The notes under the pieces: generated by a model
What the model saw: the letters and a program-made list of their open reading frames with translations, nothing else
Told to the model about the DNA's origin: nothing
The model's database searches: none
Shown: one piece after another, positions 9,090 to 18,132 of the stretch
Position numbering within the stretch: the first letter of the stretch is position 1
How the letters are laid out: each line of letters begins with the position of its first letter
Source: Nonomuraea rubra
Lineage (GTDB): Bacteria; Actinomycetota; Actinomycetes; Streptosporangiales; Streptosporangiaceae
Reading direction: 5' to 3'
Length of the DNA: 64,000 nt
Assembly (NCBI RefSeq): GCF_014207985.1
Contig: NZ_JACHMI010000001.1
Span: 5,873,001 to 5,937,000 of the forward strand
Made by a program: the position numbers and the translations under genes

Positions 9090-11852
9090 TCACGGACGGT
9101 CGTGGCCCTGGTCGGGCAGCGCCTGCGTGAGCTGGTGGCGAGAGGTGATGGCGAGCTTGGCGAACACCTTGCCCAGGTGGTACTCGACGGTGCGCGGGCT
9201 GAGGAACAGCTGGGCGCCGATCTCCGAGTTCGACAGGCCCGTACGTGCCATCCGGGCGATCTGGCTCTCCTGAGGGGTGAGCTGGTCTGGCGTGTCGGCG
9301 GCGCGCTTGCGCACGGTCTCGCCGGTGGCCAGCAGCTCGTTGTGGGCCCGCCCGGCGAACGCCTGCATGCCGATCGCGGTGAAGGAGTCGTAGGCGGTGC
9401 GCAGGTGGGTGCGCGCGTCGGCCCGCCGGCCTTCCCGGCGCAGCCACTCACCGTAGAGCAGGTGCGCGCGGGCGAGTTCGGTGGGAAAGCGGGTACGGCC
9501 CAGCCGTTCGACCGCCTCGCGATAGCAGCGCTCGGCCTCCTCGCCCTCGCTGAGCAGCGCCCGGCACCGCGCGTAGAGTCCCTGCCCCCAGTCGCTGTCG
9601 CCGACGTCGGTCGCCGCGGCCAGCCGATCGAGCGCCTCCTTGGCCCGCCGGGTCTGCCCGGTCCTGCCGGCCGCCTCGATCAACTCGGGCAGCGCCCACG
9701 TGGAAATGTGCATCTCGGGCACCACCTGAGCGACTTCCGCCATGACGAGGGCCTCGTCGTAGCGGCCGAGCCCGTTGTAGAGGACGGCCGCCACCCAGTG
9801 CGGGAACTGTTCCCCCACCCCCTGGCCGGCGGCCCGGGCATTGGCGATCACCCGCTCGATCAGCGGGACGCTCTCGTCCTCCCTGCCACGGAAGGCGGCG
9901 AGCATCACAGCCCCGTTGGGGGAGCGGCGGCTGCCCGTCGCCGCCGCGATCGCCTCCGCCTCGGCGACCAGCGAGGCGGCCGCAGCGAAGTCGCCGTGCC
10001 AGATCTCGTAGACGGCCATCGAGTTCACCCAGGTCACCAACAGGGCGAGCAACCCCGCCTCGCGGCAGTACCGGACCTCGCGGGCCTGGATCGCGTACCA
10101 GGCGTCCTCGTCCCACAGGGTGGACGTCGCGGCCACCGCCACAGGGCTCCACCGCCGGCGCTCGGCCAGGCTGACCTCGTCCCCGGCGAAGACCGCGGCC
10201 AGCCGTCTCAACAACGGCGCCGCCGCCGCGCGTCCCTCCGTGGTCAGGACCGCCAGCCCGTCCAGCAGCAGATCCGACGGCCGGGGCGCGCCCGCGGGCC
10301 GCGGGGCCGACCGGGCGGCCCGGGAGATGGCGTGCAAGTCGTCGCCGCCGGCGAACTGCCCGGCGTACAGTGCGGCGTACCAGGCTTCCAGGTACGTCTC
10401 GCGCGCGAGCCCGGGATCCAGCGGCTCCAGCTGCTTGGCCACCCGCGCCAGGATCGGCGGCGCGTCACTGCTCATACTGGAGACAAACGCGATCTGCCCG
10501 TGCACCAGGTCCACGCGGGCCCGCTGGAGCTCGTCCAGCGGCCCCGCCGCCGCCATGGCGAGCAGGTCGGCTGCCGCCTCGAACGAGCCGGCCATCACGT
10601 TCGCCTGCGCGGCGGCCAGGGCCCGCTCCGAGCGCGGCCCGGGATCGGCGGTCAGCTCGGCCGCGCGCCGCAGGAACGCGGCCGCCGCGGCCATTCCGCC
10701 GCGGGCCTGGGCTCGCTCGGCCGAGCGTTCGAGTTCCGCGGCCACCTCGTCGTCGGGTCCCGGCGCGGCCGCGGCCAGGTGCCAGGCTCGCCGATCGGGG
10801 TCGCGGTCGCGGTCGGTCGCCTCGGCCAGCGCCCGGTGCGCCGCCCGCCGTTGCGGCGGCGACGCCGCCGAGTACACCGCCGACCGTACGAGCGGATGCC
10901 GGAACCGCACCCCCGCCCCGGCCTCGAGCAGCCCGTCGGCCTGGGCGTCCTTCGCGGCGGAGGCGGGGATCCCGAGCAGCCCGGCCGCCCGCCAGATCAG
11001 GACCGCATCGAGGGTCGGCTCGGCCGCCGCCACCAGCATCAGCGACTGCGTCTCGGCGGGCAGCGCCGCCAGCCGGTGCCGGAAGCCCTGCTCCACCCGC
11101 TGCGGGACCGCCTGCGCCTCGACCAGCCCGAACCCGCCCGCCAGCTGCGTGGGGCTCAGCCCGCGCGGCAACTCCAGCAGGGCCAGGGGGTTGCCGTTCG
11201 TCTCGGCCAGGATCCGCTCCTTGATCCGGTCGTCCAGCGGAAAGCGGATCACCGAGCGCAGCAGCGTGTGGGCGTCCGGCCCCGCCAGGCCGCGCACCTC
11301 CAGCTCCGCCAGGCCCTGGAACTCCCTGCCCGGCTCGCGCGCGGCGAAGACGATCCCCACCGGCTCGGCCAGCAACCGCCGCGCCACGAACGCCAGCACC
11401 TGCGCCGAGGAGCGGTCCAGCCACTGCGTGTCATCGACCACGCACAACAGCGCACGCTCCTCCGCCGCCTCCGCCAGCAGGGTCAGCACCGCCAGCCCGA
11501 CCATGAATCGGTCCGGCGGGTCCCCCTGCCGCAACCCGAACGCCACCCCCAGCGCATCTCGCTGCGGTCCCGGCAGGCCTTCCAGGCCGTCCAGCAGCGG
11601 CGCGACCAGCAGATGCAGCCCGGCGTAGGCCAGCTCCATCTCCGACTCCACGCCCGCCGCCCGCACCACCCGCATGCCGGCCGCCGCCCCCAGGATGTGC
11701 CGCAGCAGCGCCGACTTGCCCACCCCCGCCTCGCCCCGCAGCATGAGCGCCCGCCCGCGCCCGGCCCGCAGATCCGCCAGCAGGTCGTCGAGCACCGCGC
11801 GCTCGCGCTGCCGGTTCAGCAGTGGCGGCCTCGGATCAACTAATGCCGACAT
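9090..11852 (-). CDS. LAL-type LuxR-family transcriptional regulator (large ATP-binding)
   Basis: A 920-residue regulator of the LAL/MalT-like class. An N-terminal AAA-type ATPase carries Walker A at residues 40-47 (GEAGVGKS) and a Walker B-like LLCVVDDTQWLD. A long helical TPR-like middle follows (about 350-840), and the C-terminal LuxR HTH is at about 855-912 (LTPQESQIARMARTGLSNSEIGAQL). The ATG at 11852 is preceded by GGAGAA at good spacing; the ATG at 11870 is not. LAL regulators activate transport, catabolic or secondary-metabolite genes on binding a small inducer; the MFS gene directly downstream is the obvious candidate target. Confidence 0.94.
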   Translation of the reverse strand: MSALVDPRPPLLNRQRERAVLDDLLADLRAGRGRALMLRGEAGVGKSALLRHILGAAAGMRVVRAAGVESEMELAYAGLHLLVAPLLDGLEGLPGPQRDALGVAFGLRQGDPPDRFMVGLAVLTLLAEAAEERALLCVVDDTQWLDRSSAQVLAFVARRLLAEPVGIVFAAREPGREFQGLAELEVRGLAGPDAHTLLRSVIRFPLDDRIKERILAETNGNPLALLELPRGLSPTQLAGGFGLVEAQAVPQRVEQGFRHRLAALPAETQSLMLVAAAEPTLDAVLIWRAAGLLGIPASAAKDAQADGLLEAGAGVRFRHPLVRSAVYSAASPPQRRAAHRALAEATDRDRDPDRRAWHLAAAAPGPDDEVAAELERSAERAQARGGMAAAAAFLRRAAELTADPGPRSERALAAAQANVMAGSFEAAADLLAMAAAGPLDELQRARVDLVHGQIAFVSSMSSDAPPILARVAKQLEPLDPGLARETYLEAWYAALYAGQFAGGDDLHAISRAARSAPRPAGAPRPSDLLLDGLAVLTTEGRAAAAPLLRRLAAVFAGDEVSLAERRRWSPVAVAATSTLWDEDAWYAIQAREVRYCREAGLLALLVTWVNSMAVYEIWHGDFAAAASLVAEAEAIAAATGSRRSPNGAVMLAAFRGREDESVPLIERVIANARAAGQGVGEQFPHWVAAVLYNGLGRYDEALVMAEVAQVVPEMHISTWALPELIEAAGRTGQTRRAKEALDRLAAATDVGDSDWGQGLYARCRALLSEGEEAERCYREAVERLGRTRFPTELARAHLLYGEWLRREGRRADARTHLRTAYDSFTAIGMQAFAGRAHNELLATGETVRKRAADTPDQLTPQESQIARMARTGLSNSEIGAQLFLSPRTVEYHLGKVFAKLAITSRHQLTQALPDQGHDRP

Positions 11853-12000
11853 GCTCTTTCTCCGCCCCATCCAGCCGCCGGACCCGGCGGCATGGTCGAG
11901 CCGGCGGCCAACGGGCGCCGCCAGGATGACACCTCCGCCCGGTCACGATCAAGACCCAGCCCGTGCCTCCCCAGGGCGTCCCGTGTCCCACCAGAGAGTG

Positions 12001-12112
12001 TCTGACAATTCGGCCTGCCGGAGCCAGAGTATGAGTGAGGCGATGGTGACGCCTGCCAGGTAGCGGCCGGCCGGCTTGTCGTAGCGGGTGGCGATGCGTG
12101 TGAGGCCGGGTG
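12001..12112 (-). pseudogene. IS5-family transposase C-terminal fragment
   Basis: The reverse strand reads GLTRIATRYDKPAGRYLAGVTIASLILWL, which matches the typical C-terminus of IS5-family (IS427-type) transposases (pattern: RIATRYDKxxxxYLAxVxIASxxxWL). Only about 35 residues remain. Upstream sequence lacks the rest of the transposase. The flanking TGTCTGACAATTC looks like the end of such an element, but the partner terminus was not found. Confidence 0.65.
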
Positions 12113-12348
12113 CGGCGGGCGGCGGGCCGGTGTGCTTGCGGTTGGGCGGGCGGACGGAGTCGTGGGGTGTCAGGGCAGGGGTGGGGCGGTCACGGGTGTG
12201 GACCTCCATATGAACGGACTCGGGCGGGAGCGGGAAGCGAGCAGGGCTGACACGCCGCTGGGGGAGACCGAGGGGAGGCCGGAAGGAACGGACAGGCCCG
12301 GTTCCGTGCGGAAATCCGGGCACCGTCCGTCCGCGAGCGGATCTCCCG

Positions 12349-13770
12349 TCAGAGCTCTGACCTGGTGAACTGCTGGTTCTGCCCGCCATTGCACGGATAC
12401 TGCTTGAACTGCACGTCGTTGGCCGTCGACGAGCTCGGCAGGTCCGCGCACTTGCCCGAATGCCTGGCCACCAGCCGCACGTAGCCGCCGCCCGCGTCCT
12501 GCACGGTCCACTGCTGGTTGGTGCCCGTGCCGCAGCCGTACTGCTGCAGGGCGGCGCCGTCGGCGGTGCTGACGCCGTTGACGTCGAGGCACTTGGCCGA
12601 GTTGCGGGCGATGATCTGCACGTGGCCGCCGCTGATCGACTGGATGCGCCACTGCTGGTTGGTGCCGCCGTTGCAGTCGTACTGGATGACGGGCGCCAGG
12701 TTCGCGGCGGAGCCGTTGCGTACGTCGGCGCACTTGCCCGAGTGCCGCACCGTGAGGCGGTCGTAGCCGGAGCCGGTCGAGGTGATGGTGCCGGCGGCGG
12801 CGTCGATGGTGAGGTTGCGCGCGTACGTCAGGCTCATGGTGGTGCTGCTGGGGAACTGGACGGGCAGCCACACGTAGCGTGAGTCGTTGACGGGGCCGCC
12901 CCACGCGCCGGCCCAGCGGTCGCCGAGGTACAGGTACGACGTGCCGGACGTGCCCTGCACCGGCAGCACGAACGCCGGCTGGGAGCCGTACGTGAGCGCG
13001 TCCCCGGCGTTCTGCCAGGCGCTCCACGTGCCGGTGATGCTGGTGGCGGTGGCGTACTTGGCCTGGTTGGGCTGCCAGCCGGTGGCGCCCGAGGTGAGCA
13101 GGAAGTAGACGCCGCCCCGTTTGAACAGGGCGGGCGCCTCCCGGTGGTCGCCGTCCCACATGCGGACGAGCGCGGCCACGTCGGTGAAGTCGGCGGTCAG
13201 CCGGTAGACGTGCAGGTCGTAGTTCTCGTCGGCGGCCGAGATCATGTAGCCGGTGCCGTCGGTGTCGACGAACGCGGTGATGTCGCGCGACATGTGCCCG
13301 AGCGGCCGGAAGCTGCGCAGGTAGGTGTAGGCGCCGTCCACGGTGTTCGACACGGCCACGGCCGCGCGGGCCTCGCCGTAGTCGCGGCCGTTCTCCTTGT
13401 GCATCCACATGACGAACTGGCCGGTGGCCGGGTTGTGGATCACCTTGGGCCGCTCGATGTTGGCGACCTGCAGTTCGGCGGCGCTGGACTGGGTGAGCAC
13501 GTGGTTGCGGAACTCCCAGGTGCGCAGGTCGGCCGAGCGGTAGGCGGAGACGTAGCGGAAGGTGCCGTCGGCGTTGCGGTTCTCGCCGAACCAGTAGTAG
13601 TACGAGCCGACCTTGACCACGCCGCCGCCGTGGGCGTGCAGCAGGTTGCCGGAGGTGTCGGTGAACTGGGCGCCGATCGGCACCGTCACGGGAGCGGCGG
13701 CCGCCCGGGCGGGGAGCCCGGGTAACAGCGTCAGGACGAGCGCGGCGAGCAGGGTCAGGACGCGGGACAT
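12349..13770 (-). CDS. Secreted GH43 glycoside hydrolase with C-terminal CBM13 (ricin-type) domain; candidate exo-beta-1,3-galactanase
   Basis: A 473-residue exported enzyme: signal peptide (residues 1-26, ending ARAAAA), a five-bladed GH43 catalytic domain (about 30-320) and a ricin-B/CBM13 domain (about 330-473) with three subdomains marked by CADVRNG/NQQWRI, CLDVNG/NQQWTV and CADLPSS/NQQFTR. The catalytic region contains NIERPKVIHNPATGQF and HREAPALF, whose Glu is the likely acid. This domain order and these motifs are those of GH43 subfamily 24 enzymes such as Clostridium Ct1,3Gal43A, which release galactose from beta-1,3-galactan (arabinogalactan-protein backbone). The subfamily is my assignment from memory. 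It is the last gene of the LacI-controlled ABC transporter operon, 13 bases behind a permease. Confidence 0.85.
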   Translation of the reverse strand: MSRVLTLLAALVLTLLPGLPARAAAAPVTVPIGAQFTDTSGNLLHAHGGGVVKVGSYYYWFGENRNADGTFRYVSAYRSADLRTWEFRNHVLTQSSAAELQVANIERPKVIHNPATGQFVMWMHKENGRDYGEARAAVAVSNTVDGAYTYLRSFRPLGHMSRDITAFVDTDGTGYMISAADENYDLHVYRLTADFTDVAALVRMWDGDHREAPALFKRGGVYFLLTSGATGWQPNQAKYATATSITGTWSAWQNAGDALTYGSQPAFVLPVQGTSGTSYLYLGDRWAGAWGGPVNDSRYVWLPVQFPSSTTMSLTYARNLTIDAAAGTITSTGSGYDRLTVRHSGKCADVRNGSAANLAPVIQYDCNGGTNQQWRIQSISGGHVQIIARNSAKCLDVNGVSTADGAALQQYGCGTGTNQQWTVQDAGGGYVRLVARHSGKCADLPSSSTANDVQFKQYPCNGGQNQQFTRSEL

Positions 13771-13783
13771 GAAGGTGCTCCTC

Positions 13784-14605
13784 TCAGCCTTTGATGCCGG
13801 TGAGCAGGACGCCCCTGACGATCCATCGCTGCGCGATGAGGAAGAGGGCGACCAGGGGCAGGATGGCCACGAGCGCGCCGGCGAACAGCGCCGGCATGTT
13901 GACCGCCTGCTGGTTGAGGTTGGTGGACAGCGCCACCTGCACCGTCCAGAACTCGGGGTCCTGGCCGATGACCAGCGGCCACAGGAACGCGTTCCAGTGC
14001 TCGATGAAGGACAGGATGCCGAGCGAGGCGAACAGGGCGCCGGAGTTCGGCAGCGCCAGGCGCCCGTACAGGCCGAGGTAGCCGAGGCCGTCCACCCGGC
14101 CCGCGTCCTCCAGCTCGCGCGGGAAGCGCAGGTAGAAGCCGCGGAACAGCAGCACAGCGAACGCGCTGAACAGGCCGGGCACGATCAGCCCCCACATGGT
14201 GTTCACCCCGCCCAGCGAGCCGACCACCACGAACGTCGGGATGAACGTGGCCGCGCCCGGCACCATCATCGTGGCGATGATGAAGAAGAAGGCGGGCTTC
14301 GAGGCGGCCACGGGGATGCGGGCCAGCGCGTACCCGGCCATGGAGGCCAGCAGCGTCGACAGCGGCGCGGAGATCGCCGAGATCAGCGTCGAGTTCCACA
14401 ACGCGTGCGCCAGCGGCACCGCCTCGTTGCCGAACGCGTCCGCGAACCCCTGGAAGCTGATCGTCTCCGGCCACCAGTGCCAGTCCAGCGAGCCCAGCTC
14501 CCGCTTGCTCATCAGCGCGTTGCGGACGAGCAGGTAGAACGGCAGCAGGAACGGCACCGCGAAGACGATCACCGCCGCGTACGAGCCCAGATGCCGCTTC
14601 CTCAT
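13784..14605 (-). CDS. Carbohydrate ABC transporter permease (MalG-like)
   Basis: A 273-residue CUT1-type membrane permease with six expected helices and the EAA loop (ELEDAGRVDGLGYLGLYGRLALP, about residues 175-197) that contacts the ATPase. ATG 14605 overlaps the stop of the upstream permease (TGATG) and has GAGGAGGAAGG upstream. It forms the transmembrane pore with the preceding gene. No ATPase gene is present in the cluster, so a shared MsiK-like ATPase encoded elsewhere probably energises it, as in other actinomycetes. Confidence 0.94.
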   Translation of the reverse strand: MRKRHLGSYAAVIVFAVPFLLPFYLLVRNALMSKRELGSLDWHWWPETISFQGFADAFGNEAVPLAHALWNSTLISAISAPLSTLLASMAGYALARIPVAASKPAFFFIIATMMVPGAATFIPTFVVVGSLGGVNTMWGLIVPGLFSAFAVLLFRGFYLRFPRELEDAGRVDGLGYLGLYGRLALPNSGALFASLGILSFIEHWNAFLWPLVIGQDPEFWTVQVALSTNLNQQAVNMPALFAGALVAILPLVALFLIAQRWIVRGVLLTGIKG

Positions 14606-15582
14606 CAGCCTTCCTCCTCGGCGGTCCTGCCGAACCCGGCGAAGCGGCCCTGCAGCAGCGTGAACACCACGATCAGCACGGTGACGACGAACGCCCCCGC
14701 CGACCCGGCGCCGTAGTTCTGCTCGCCGAGCGCCGTCTGGAACAGGTAGATCAGCGGCGTACGGCCGTCCGCGCCGCCCAGCCCCGACAGGTTGGAGGCC
14801 AGGATGTTGTAGAACTCGTCGAACGCCTGGAACGCGTTGATGATCAGCAGCAGCACCACGGCCACCGACGTGTTGCGCAGCATCGGCCAGGTGATGTGCC
14901 GGAACAGCCGGCCCTCCGACTCCGCCCCGTCCACCCGGGCCGCCTCGTAGAGCTGGGCGGGGATCTGCTGGATGCCGGCCAGGAAGAGGATCATGTAGAA
15001 GCCGGTCTGCAGCCACAGCCGCACCGTGACCAGCACGATCCAGTACAGCGGCGGGTCCACGGTCGCCACCCAGCCGATCGACTCCTCGTAGCCGAGGAGG
15101 TAGGCCAGGCTGTTGGCCACGCCCGACGGGGTGCCGCTGAACAGTGACATCTTCCACACCAGCGCGCCCACCACGTACGAGACCGCCGCCGGGATGAAGA
15201 ACGTGGTGCGGAAGAACGCCCGGCCGCCGCGCAGCCGGTTCACCAGCACCGCCAGGCCCAGCGACAAAGCGAACGTCACCGGCACGATGAACAGCGTGAA
15301 CAGCAGGATCGTGACCAGCGACCGGGTGAAGGCGGGGTCGCCCAGCAGGCGCCGGTAGTTCTCCAGGCCGTTCCAGTCGCCCAGGGCGATCGTGCCGCGG
15401 GCGTCGTTGAAGCTGAGCAGGAAGCCCCAGCCGATGGCCACGTACTTGAACAGGAACAGCCCGGCCACCATCGGCAGCGTGAGCAGCAGGAACGCGCGCC
15501 AGGCCGGCCACCGCGCGGCCCGCCGCCCCGCGGCGCGGCGGGGGCGCCCGGTTGCGGGGCGGGGCGGAGCGGCCGTCGTCAC
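14605..15582 (-). CDS. Carbohydrate ABC transporter permease (MalF-like)
   Basis: A 325-residue CUT1-type permease. After a basic cytoplasmic N-terminus (about 35 residues) come membrane helices starting at FLLLTLPMVAGLFLFKYVAIG, and the EAA loop IPAQLYEAARVDGAESEGRLF near residue 215. The GTG at 15582 overlaps the stop of the binding-protein gene (GTGA), so translation is coupled. It pairs with the next permease to import the oligosaccharide delivered by the lipoprotein. Confidence 0.93.
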   Translation of the reverse strand: MTTAAPPRPATGRPRRAAGRRAARWPAWRAFLLLTLPMVAGLFLFKYVAIGWGFLLSFNDARGTIALGDWNGLENYRRLLGDPAFTRSLVTILLFTLFIVPVTFALSLGLAVLVNRLRGGRAFFRTTFFIPAAVSYVVGALVWKMSLFSGTPSGVANSLAYLLGYEESIGWVATVDPPLYWIVLVTVRLWLQTGFYMILFLAGIQQIPAQLYEAARVDGAESEGRLFRHITWPMLRNTSVAVVLLLIINAFQAFDEFYNILASNLSGLGGADGRTPLIYLFQTALGEQNYGAGSAGAFVVTVLIVVFTLLQGRFAGFGRTAEEEG

Positions 15583-16865
15583 AGCACCGGCACCTTGTCG
15601 AGGATGTCCTGCGACCGCTTGGCCGCGTCGGCGAGCGTCTTCTCCGCGTCGGCGCCCTTCTTGACGATCGCCGTGACCGCGTCGGTGTACGGCTGGCGCA
15701 CCTCGGCCGTCCACAACGCCGGCTGCTTGATGCCGTGGGCGGCGACGGCGTCCATGACGGTCTTGGCCGGGCCGGTGTTCAGCTTGCTCGCCTGGGCGGC
15801 GGCGCTGTTGCGGGGCGGGATGTGGAAGCCGTAGGCCAGGCTCCAGTCCGTTTGCGCGGCGGTGTTCTCCACCCACAGCCACCGCACGTACTTCTTGGCC
15901 GCCTCCAGGTTGCGGCTCTTGCCGTTGACGACCTGAACCCAGCCGCCCATGTTGACCACGGCCTGCCCGCCGGGGCCGAACGGCGGCAGCGCGAACGCGT
16001 CGAAGTCGTCGCCCAGCGCCTCGATCAGGCCCGGCACGGCCCACAGGCCGACCCACTGCATGGCCGCCGCGCCGTTGATCAGCGCGCCCGGGTCCCACCA
16101 GTCGGTGGAGTAGCCCTGCAGGGTCGCCTTGGCGTCGTACAGGTCCTTGACCGCGGTCAGCGCCTCGACCACCTTCGGGTCGTCGTAGGTGATGTCGCGG
16201 TCGTCGATCAGCAGGTTGCCGTTCGACCACGGCACCATCTGGCCCAGCGGGCCGACGCCGTCGTTGCCCACGAACAGGCCCTTCTGCTTGCCCTGCGTGA
16301 GCTTCTTCGCCGCCGCCGCGAACTCCGCGAAGCTGGTGGGAACGCTAACACCGGCCTTGGCGAACAGGGACTTGCGGTAGAACACCAGCATCGGGTCCAC
16401 GATCATGGGCACCGCGTACACCTGGCCGCCCCACGTGTACGGCTGCAGCACCTTGGGGTTGAAGTCGGCCTTCTCCGCCCCGAGCACGTCGTCCAGCGCG
16501 GTGACCTGGCCGGCCTTGACCATGTTCGGGCTGACGTCGTTGACCTCGTACACGTCGGGGCCGTCGGGGGTGAGCACGGCGGCCGTCCACTTGGTGGCGT
16601 AGTCGCCGGGGATCCAGGAGACCTTGACCGCGATGTCGGGGTTGGCCTTGGTGAAGTCGGCGGCGTACTTCATGGCCGCCTGCTGCGTGCCCTCCTCGCC
16701 GTACTCGTGGTACCAGTGCGTCAAGGTGATCTTCGCCGCGCCTCCCGACGGCGCGGCGCCGCCCTTGGCCAGCGGGTCTCCGGTGGAGCACGCGGAGACG
16801 GCGGCGCCGGCGACGAAGAGCACGGACCCCTTCAGTAGTCCGCGCCGGGTGAGTGGTCTGTTCAT
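15579..16865 (-). CDS. Sugar ABC transporter substrate-binding lipoprotein (family 1)
   Basis: A 428-residue extracellular solute-binding protein. It begins MNRPLTRRGLLKG, a twin-arginine-like signal, and has a lipobox ending at Cys26 (AAVSAC), so it is anchored to the outer face of the membrane. The body carries features of SBP family 1 (ITLTHWYHE near the start, AMQWVGLWAVPG, YGFHIPPRNSAAA). ATG 16865 was chosen over GTG 16874 because GAGAGG lies 8 bases upstream. First gene of the operon with two permeases and the GH43 enzyme; its promoter contains a LacI operator. Confidence 0.94.
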   Translation of the reverse strand: MNRPLTRRGLLKGSVLFVAGAAVSACSTGDPLAKGGAAPSGGAAKITLTHWYHEYGEEGTQQAAMKYAADFTKANPDIAVKVSWIPGDYATKWTAAVLTPDGPDVYEVNDVSPNMVKAGQVTALDDVLGAEKADFNPKVLQPYTWGGQVYAVPMIVDPMLVFYRKSLFAKAGVSVPTSFAEFAAAAKKLTQGKQKGLFVGNDGVGPLGQMVPWSNGNLLIDDRDITYDDPKVVEALTAVKDLYDAKATLQGYSTDWWDPGALINGAAAMQWVGLWAVPGLIEALGDDFDAFALPPFGPGGQAVVNMGGWVQVVNGKSRNLEAAKKYVRWLWVENTAAQTDWSLAYGFHIPPRNSAAAQASKLNTGPAKTVMDAVAAHGIKQPALWTAEVRQPYTDAVTAIVKKGADAEKTLADAAKRSQDILDKVPVL

Positions 16866-16910
16866 CGGGGCCACCTCTCGTTGGGGGGAAAGAGTCGGGG
16901 CCGATGCCAG

Positions 16911-16922
16911 GTAACCGGTTAC
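16911..16922. promoter_or_regulatory. LacI-family operator upstream of the binding-protein gene
   Basis: GTAACCGGTTAC is a perfect 12-base palindrome with the central CG typical of LacI/GalR operators. It lies 45 bases before the binding-protein start, just downstream of the inferred minus-strand promoter. A near-identical copy (GTAACCGATTAC) lies on the lacI side of the same intergenic region. Confidence 0.85.
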
Positions 16923-16941
16923 TTCAGACGTCGTGAGCCGG

Positions 16942-16971
16942 ACGCTAGACTCGGATCTCCGGTGCCGTCAA
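16942..16971 (-). promoter_or_regulatory. Sigma-70-type promoter for the transporter/GH43 operon
   Basis: On the minus strand TTGACG (16971-16966) is followed after 18 bases by TAGCGT (16947-16942), a good housekeeping-type promoter pointing toward the binding-protein gene. The LacI operator at 16911-16922 falls about 20 bases downstream of the -10 element, a position where a bound repressor would block initiation or escape. Confidence 0.65.
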
Positions 16972-17012
16972 TGTGCTGTTAACTTTTCGTTACAAACGCG
17001 GTGGGGCGGGGC

Positions 17013-17041
17013 TTGACGCGTGGGATGGCATCTCTTAGCGT
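17013..17041 (+). promoter_or_regulatory. Sigma-70-type promoter for lacI and the lyase operon
   Basis: TTGACG (17013-17018), a 17-base spacer and TAGCGT (17036-17041). The hexamers are identical to those of the divergent promoter, and again a LacI operator lies about 17 bases downstream of the -10 box. Confidence 0.65.
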
Positions 17042-17057
17042 CCTGGGCATTGCTCAA

Positions 17058-17069
17058 GTAACCGATTAC
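17058..17069. promoter_or_regulatory. LacI-family operator in front of lacI
   Basis: GTAACCGATTAC, one base away from the perfect palindrome at 16911-16922. It lies between the inferred lacI promoter and the ATG at 17098, implying autoregulation of the repressor and the genes coupled to it. Confidence 0.8.
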
Positions 17070-17097
17070 CTGATCCGGCGCTCACCTGGGAGATCGC

Positions 17098-18132
17098 ATG
17101 ACCACACCCCGCCGCGTCACCATCAGGGACGTGGCCAGGAAGGCCGGGGTCTCGGTCGCCACCGTCTCGCGCGTGCTGGGCGGCGACTACCCGGTCCTCG
17201 CGGCCACCCGCAACAAGGTCATGCGTGCCGTACGAGAGCTCGACTACGTCCCCAACGCCCACGCCAGAGCCCTGTCGGCGGCCCGGCCCGGAGCCATCGC
17301 GATCGTCGTCAACACTATCGCGGTGCCGTACTACGCGCTCATCGCCCAGGGCGTGGAGGACCAGGCCGCGCAGGAGGGCAGGCTGTCGCTCATCTGCACC
17401 ACCGGCGGCGACAACGGCCGCGAGCTGTCCATCGTGCAGCTCCTGCGCGAGCAGCGCGCCGAGGCCGTCATCCTGGTCGGCAGCGTGATCGTGGACGAGG
17501 AGTACCGCAAGCGCATGACCGAGTACGCCCACGCCCTGGCCGCCGCCGGCTCCCGCCTCGTCCTCTGCGGCCGGCCGCCGCTGGGGGACGGGGTGCCCGC
17601 CCTCGTGGTCGGCTTCGACAACACCGGCGGCGCGCACGCCGTCACCGCCCACCTGCTGTCGGCCGGTCACCGCAGGATCCTCTACCTCGGCGTACGGCCC
17701 GGCCACACCACCTCCGACACCCGCGTGGCCGGGTACCGCAGCGCCCTGGCCGAGCACGGCGTGGCCCTGGATCCGCGGCTGGAGATCGAGGCCGAGTTCG
17801 ACCGCGACGCCGGCTACACCGCGATGAACCGCCGCCTGGCCGAAGGGCCGCCCGACTTCACCGCCATCTTCGCGGGCAACGACCTCGTCGCCGCGGGAGC
17901 GATCCAATCGCTGCACGAGCACGGGCTGCGGGTGCCCGACGACCTGTCGATCGTCGGCTACGACGACGTGCCGCCCGCCCAGGACCTGCACCTGACCACC
18001 GTGCATCTGCCGCACGACGAGCTCGGCAGGGCCGCGGTGCGGCTCGCGCTCGGCCGGGTGACCACCAGCCCGATGACGCTCGGCACCCACATCGTGGTCC
18101 GCGACTCGGTCAGGCCCCTCGGGCCCCGATGA
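17098..18132 (+). CDS. LacI-family transcriptional regulator of the sugar locus
   Basis: A 344-residue repressor with an N-terminal HTH (residues 5-30, VTIRDVARKAGVSVATVSRVL), hinge helix (NAHARALS) and a periplasmic-binding-protein-like effector domain (about 62-340; IFAGNDLVAAGAIQSL and DDVPPAQDLHLTTV are typical). GGGAGA precedes the ATG. Operators on both sides of the divergent region fit direct control of the transporter/GH43 operon and of its own operon, relieved by an imported sugar or its breakdown product. Confidence 0.95.
   Translation: MTTPRRVTIRDVARKAGVSVATVSRVLGGDYPVLAATRNKVMRAVRELDYVPNAHARALSAARPGAIAIVVNTIAVPYYALIAQGVEDQAAQEGRLSLICTTGGDNGRELSIVQLLREQRAEAVILVGSVIVDEEYRKRMTEYAHALAAAGSRLVLCGRPPLGDGVPALVVGFDNTGGAHAVTAHLLSAGHRRILYLGVRPGHTTSDTRVAGYRSALAEHGVALDPRLEIEAEFDRDAGYTAMNRRLAEGPPDFTAIFAGNDLVAAGAIQSLHEHGLRVPDDLSIVGYDDVPPAQDLHLTTVHLPHDELGRAAVRLALGRVTTSPMTLGTHIVVRDSVRPLGPR

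Noticed and set aside
12113..12348. Possible further coding sequence between the IS5 fragment and GH43
   Set aside because: Open frames here are continuations of shadows; no family resemblance, start site or codon pattern supports a gene.
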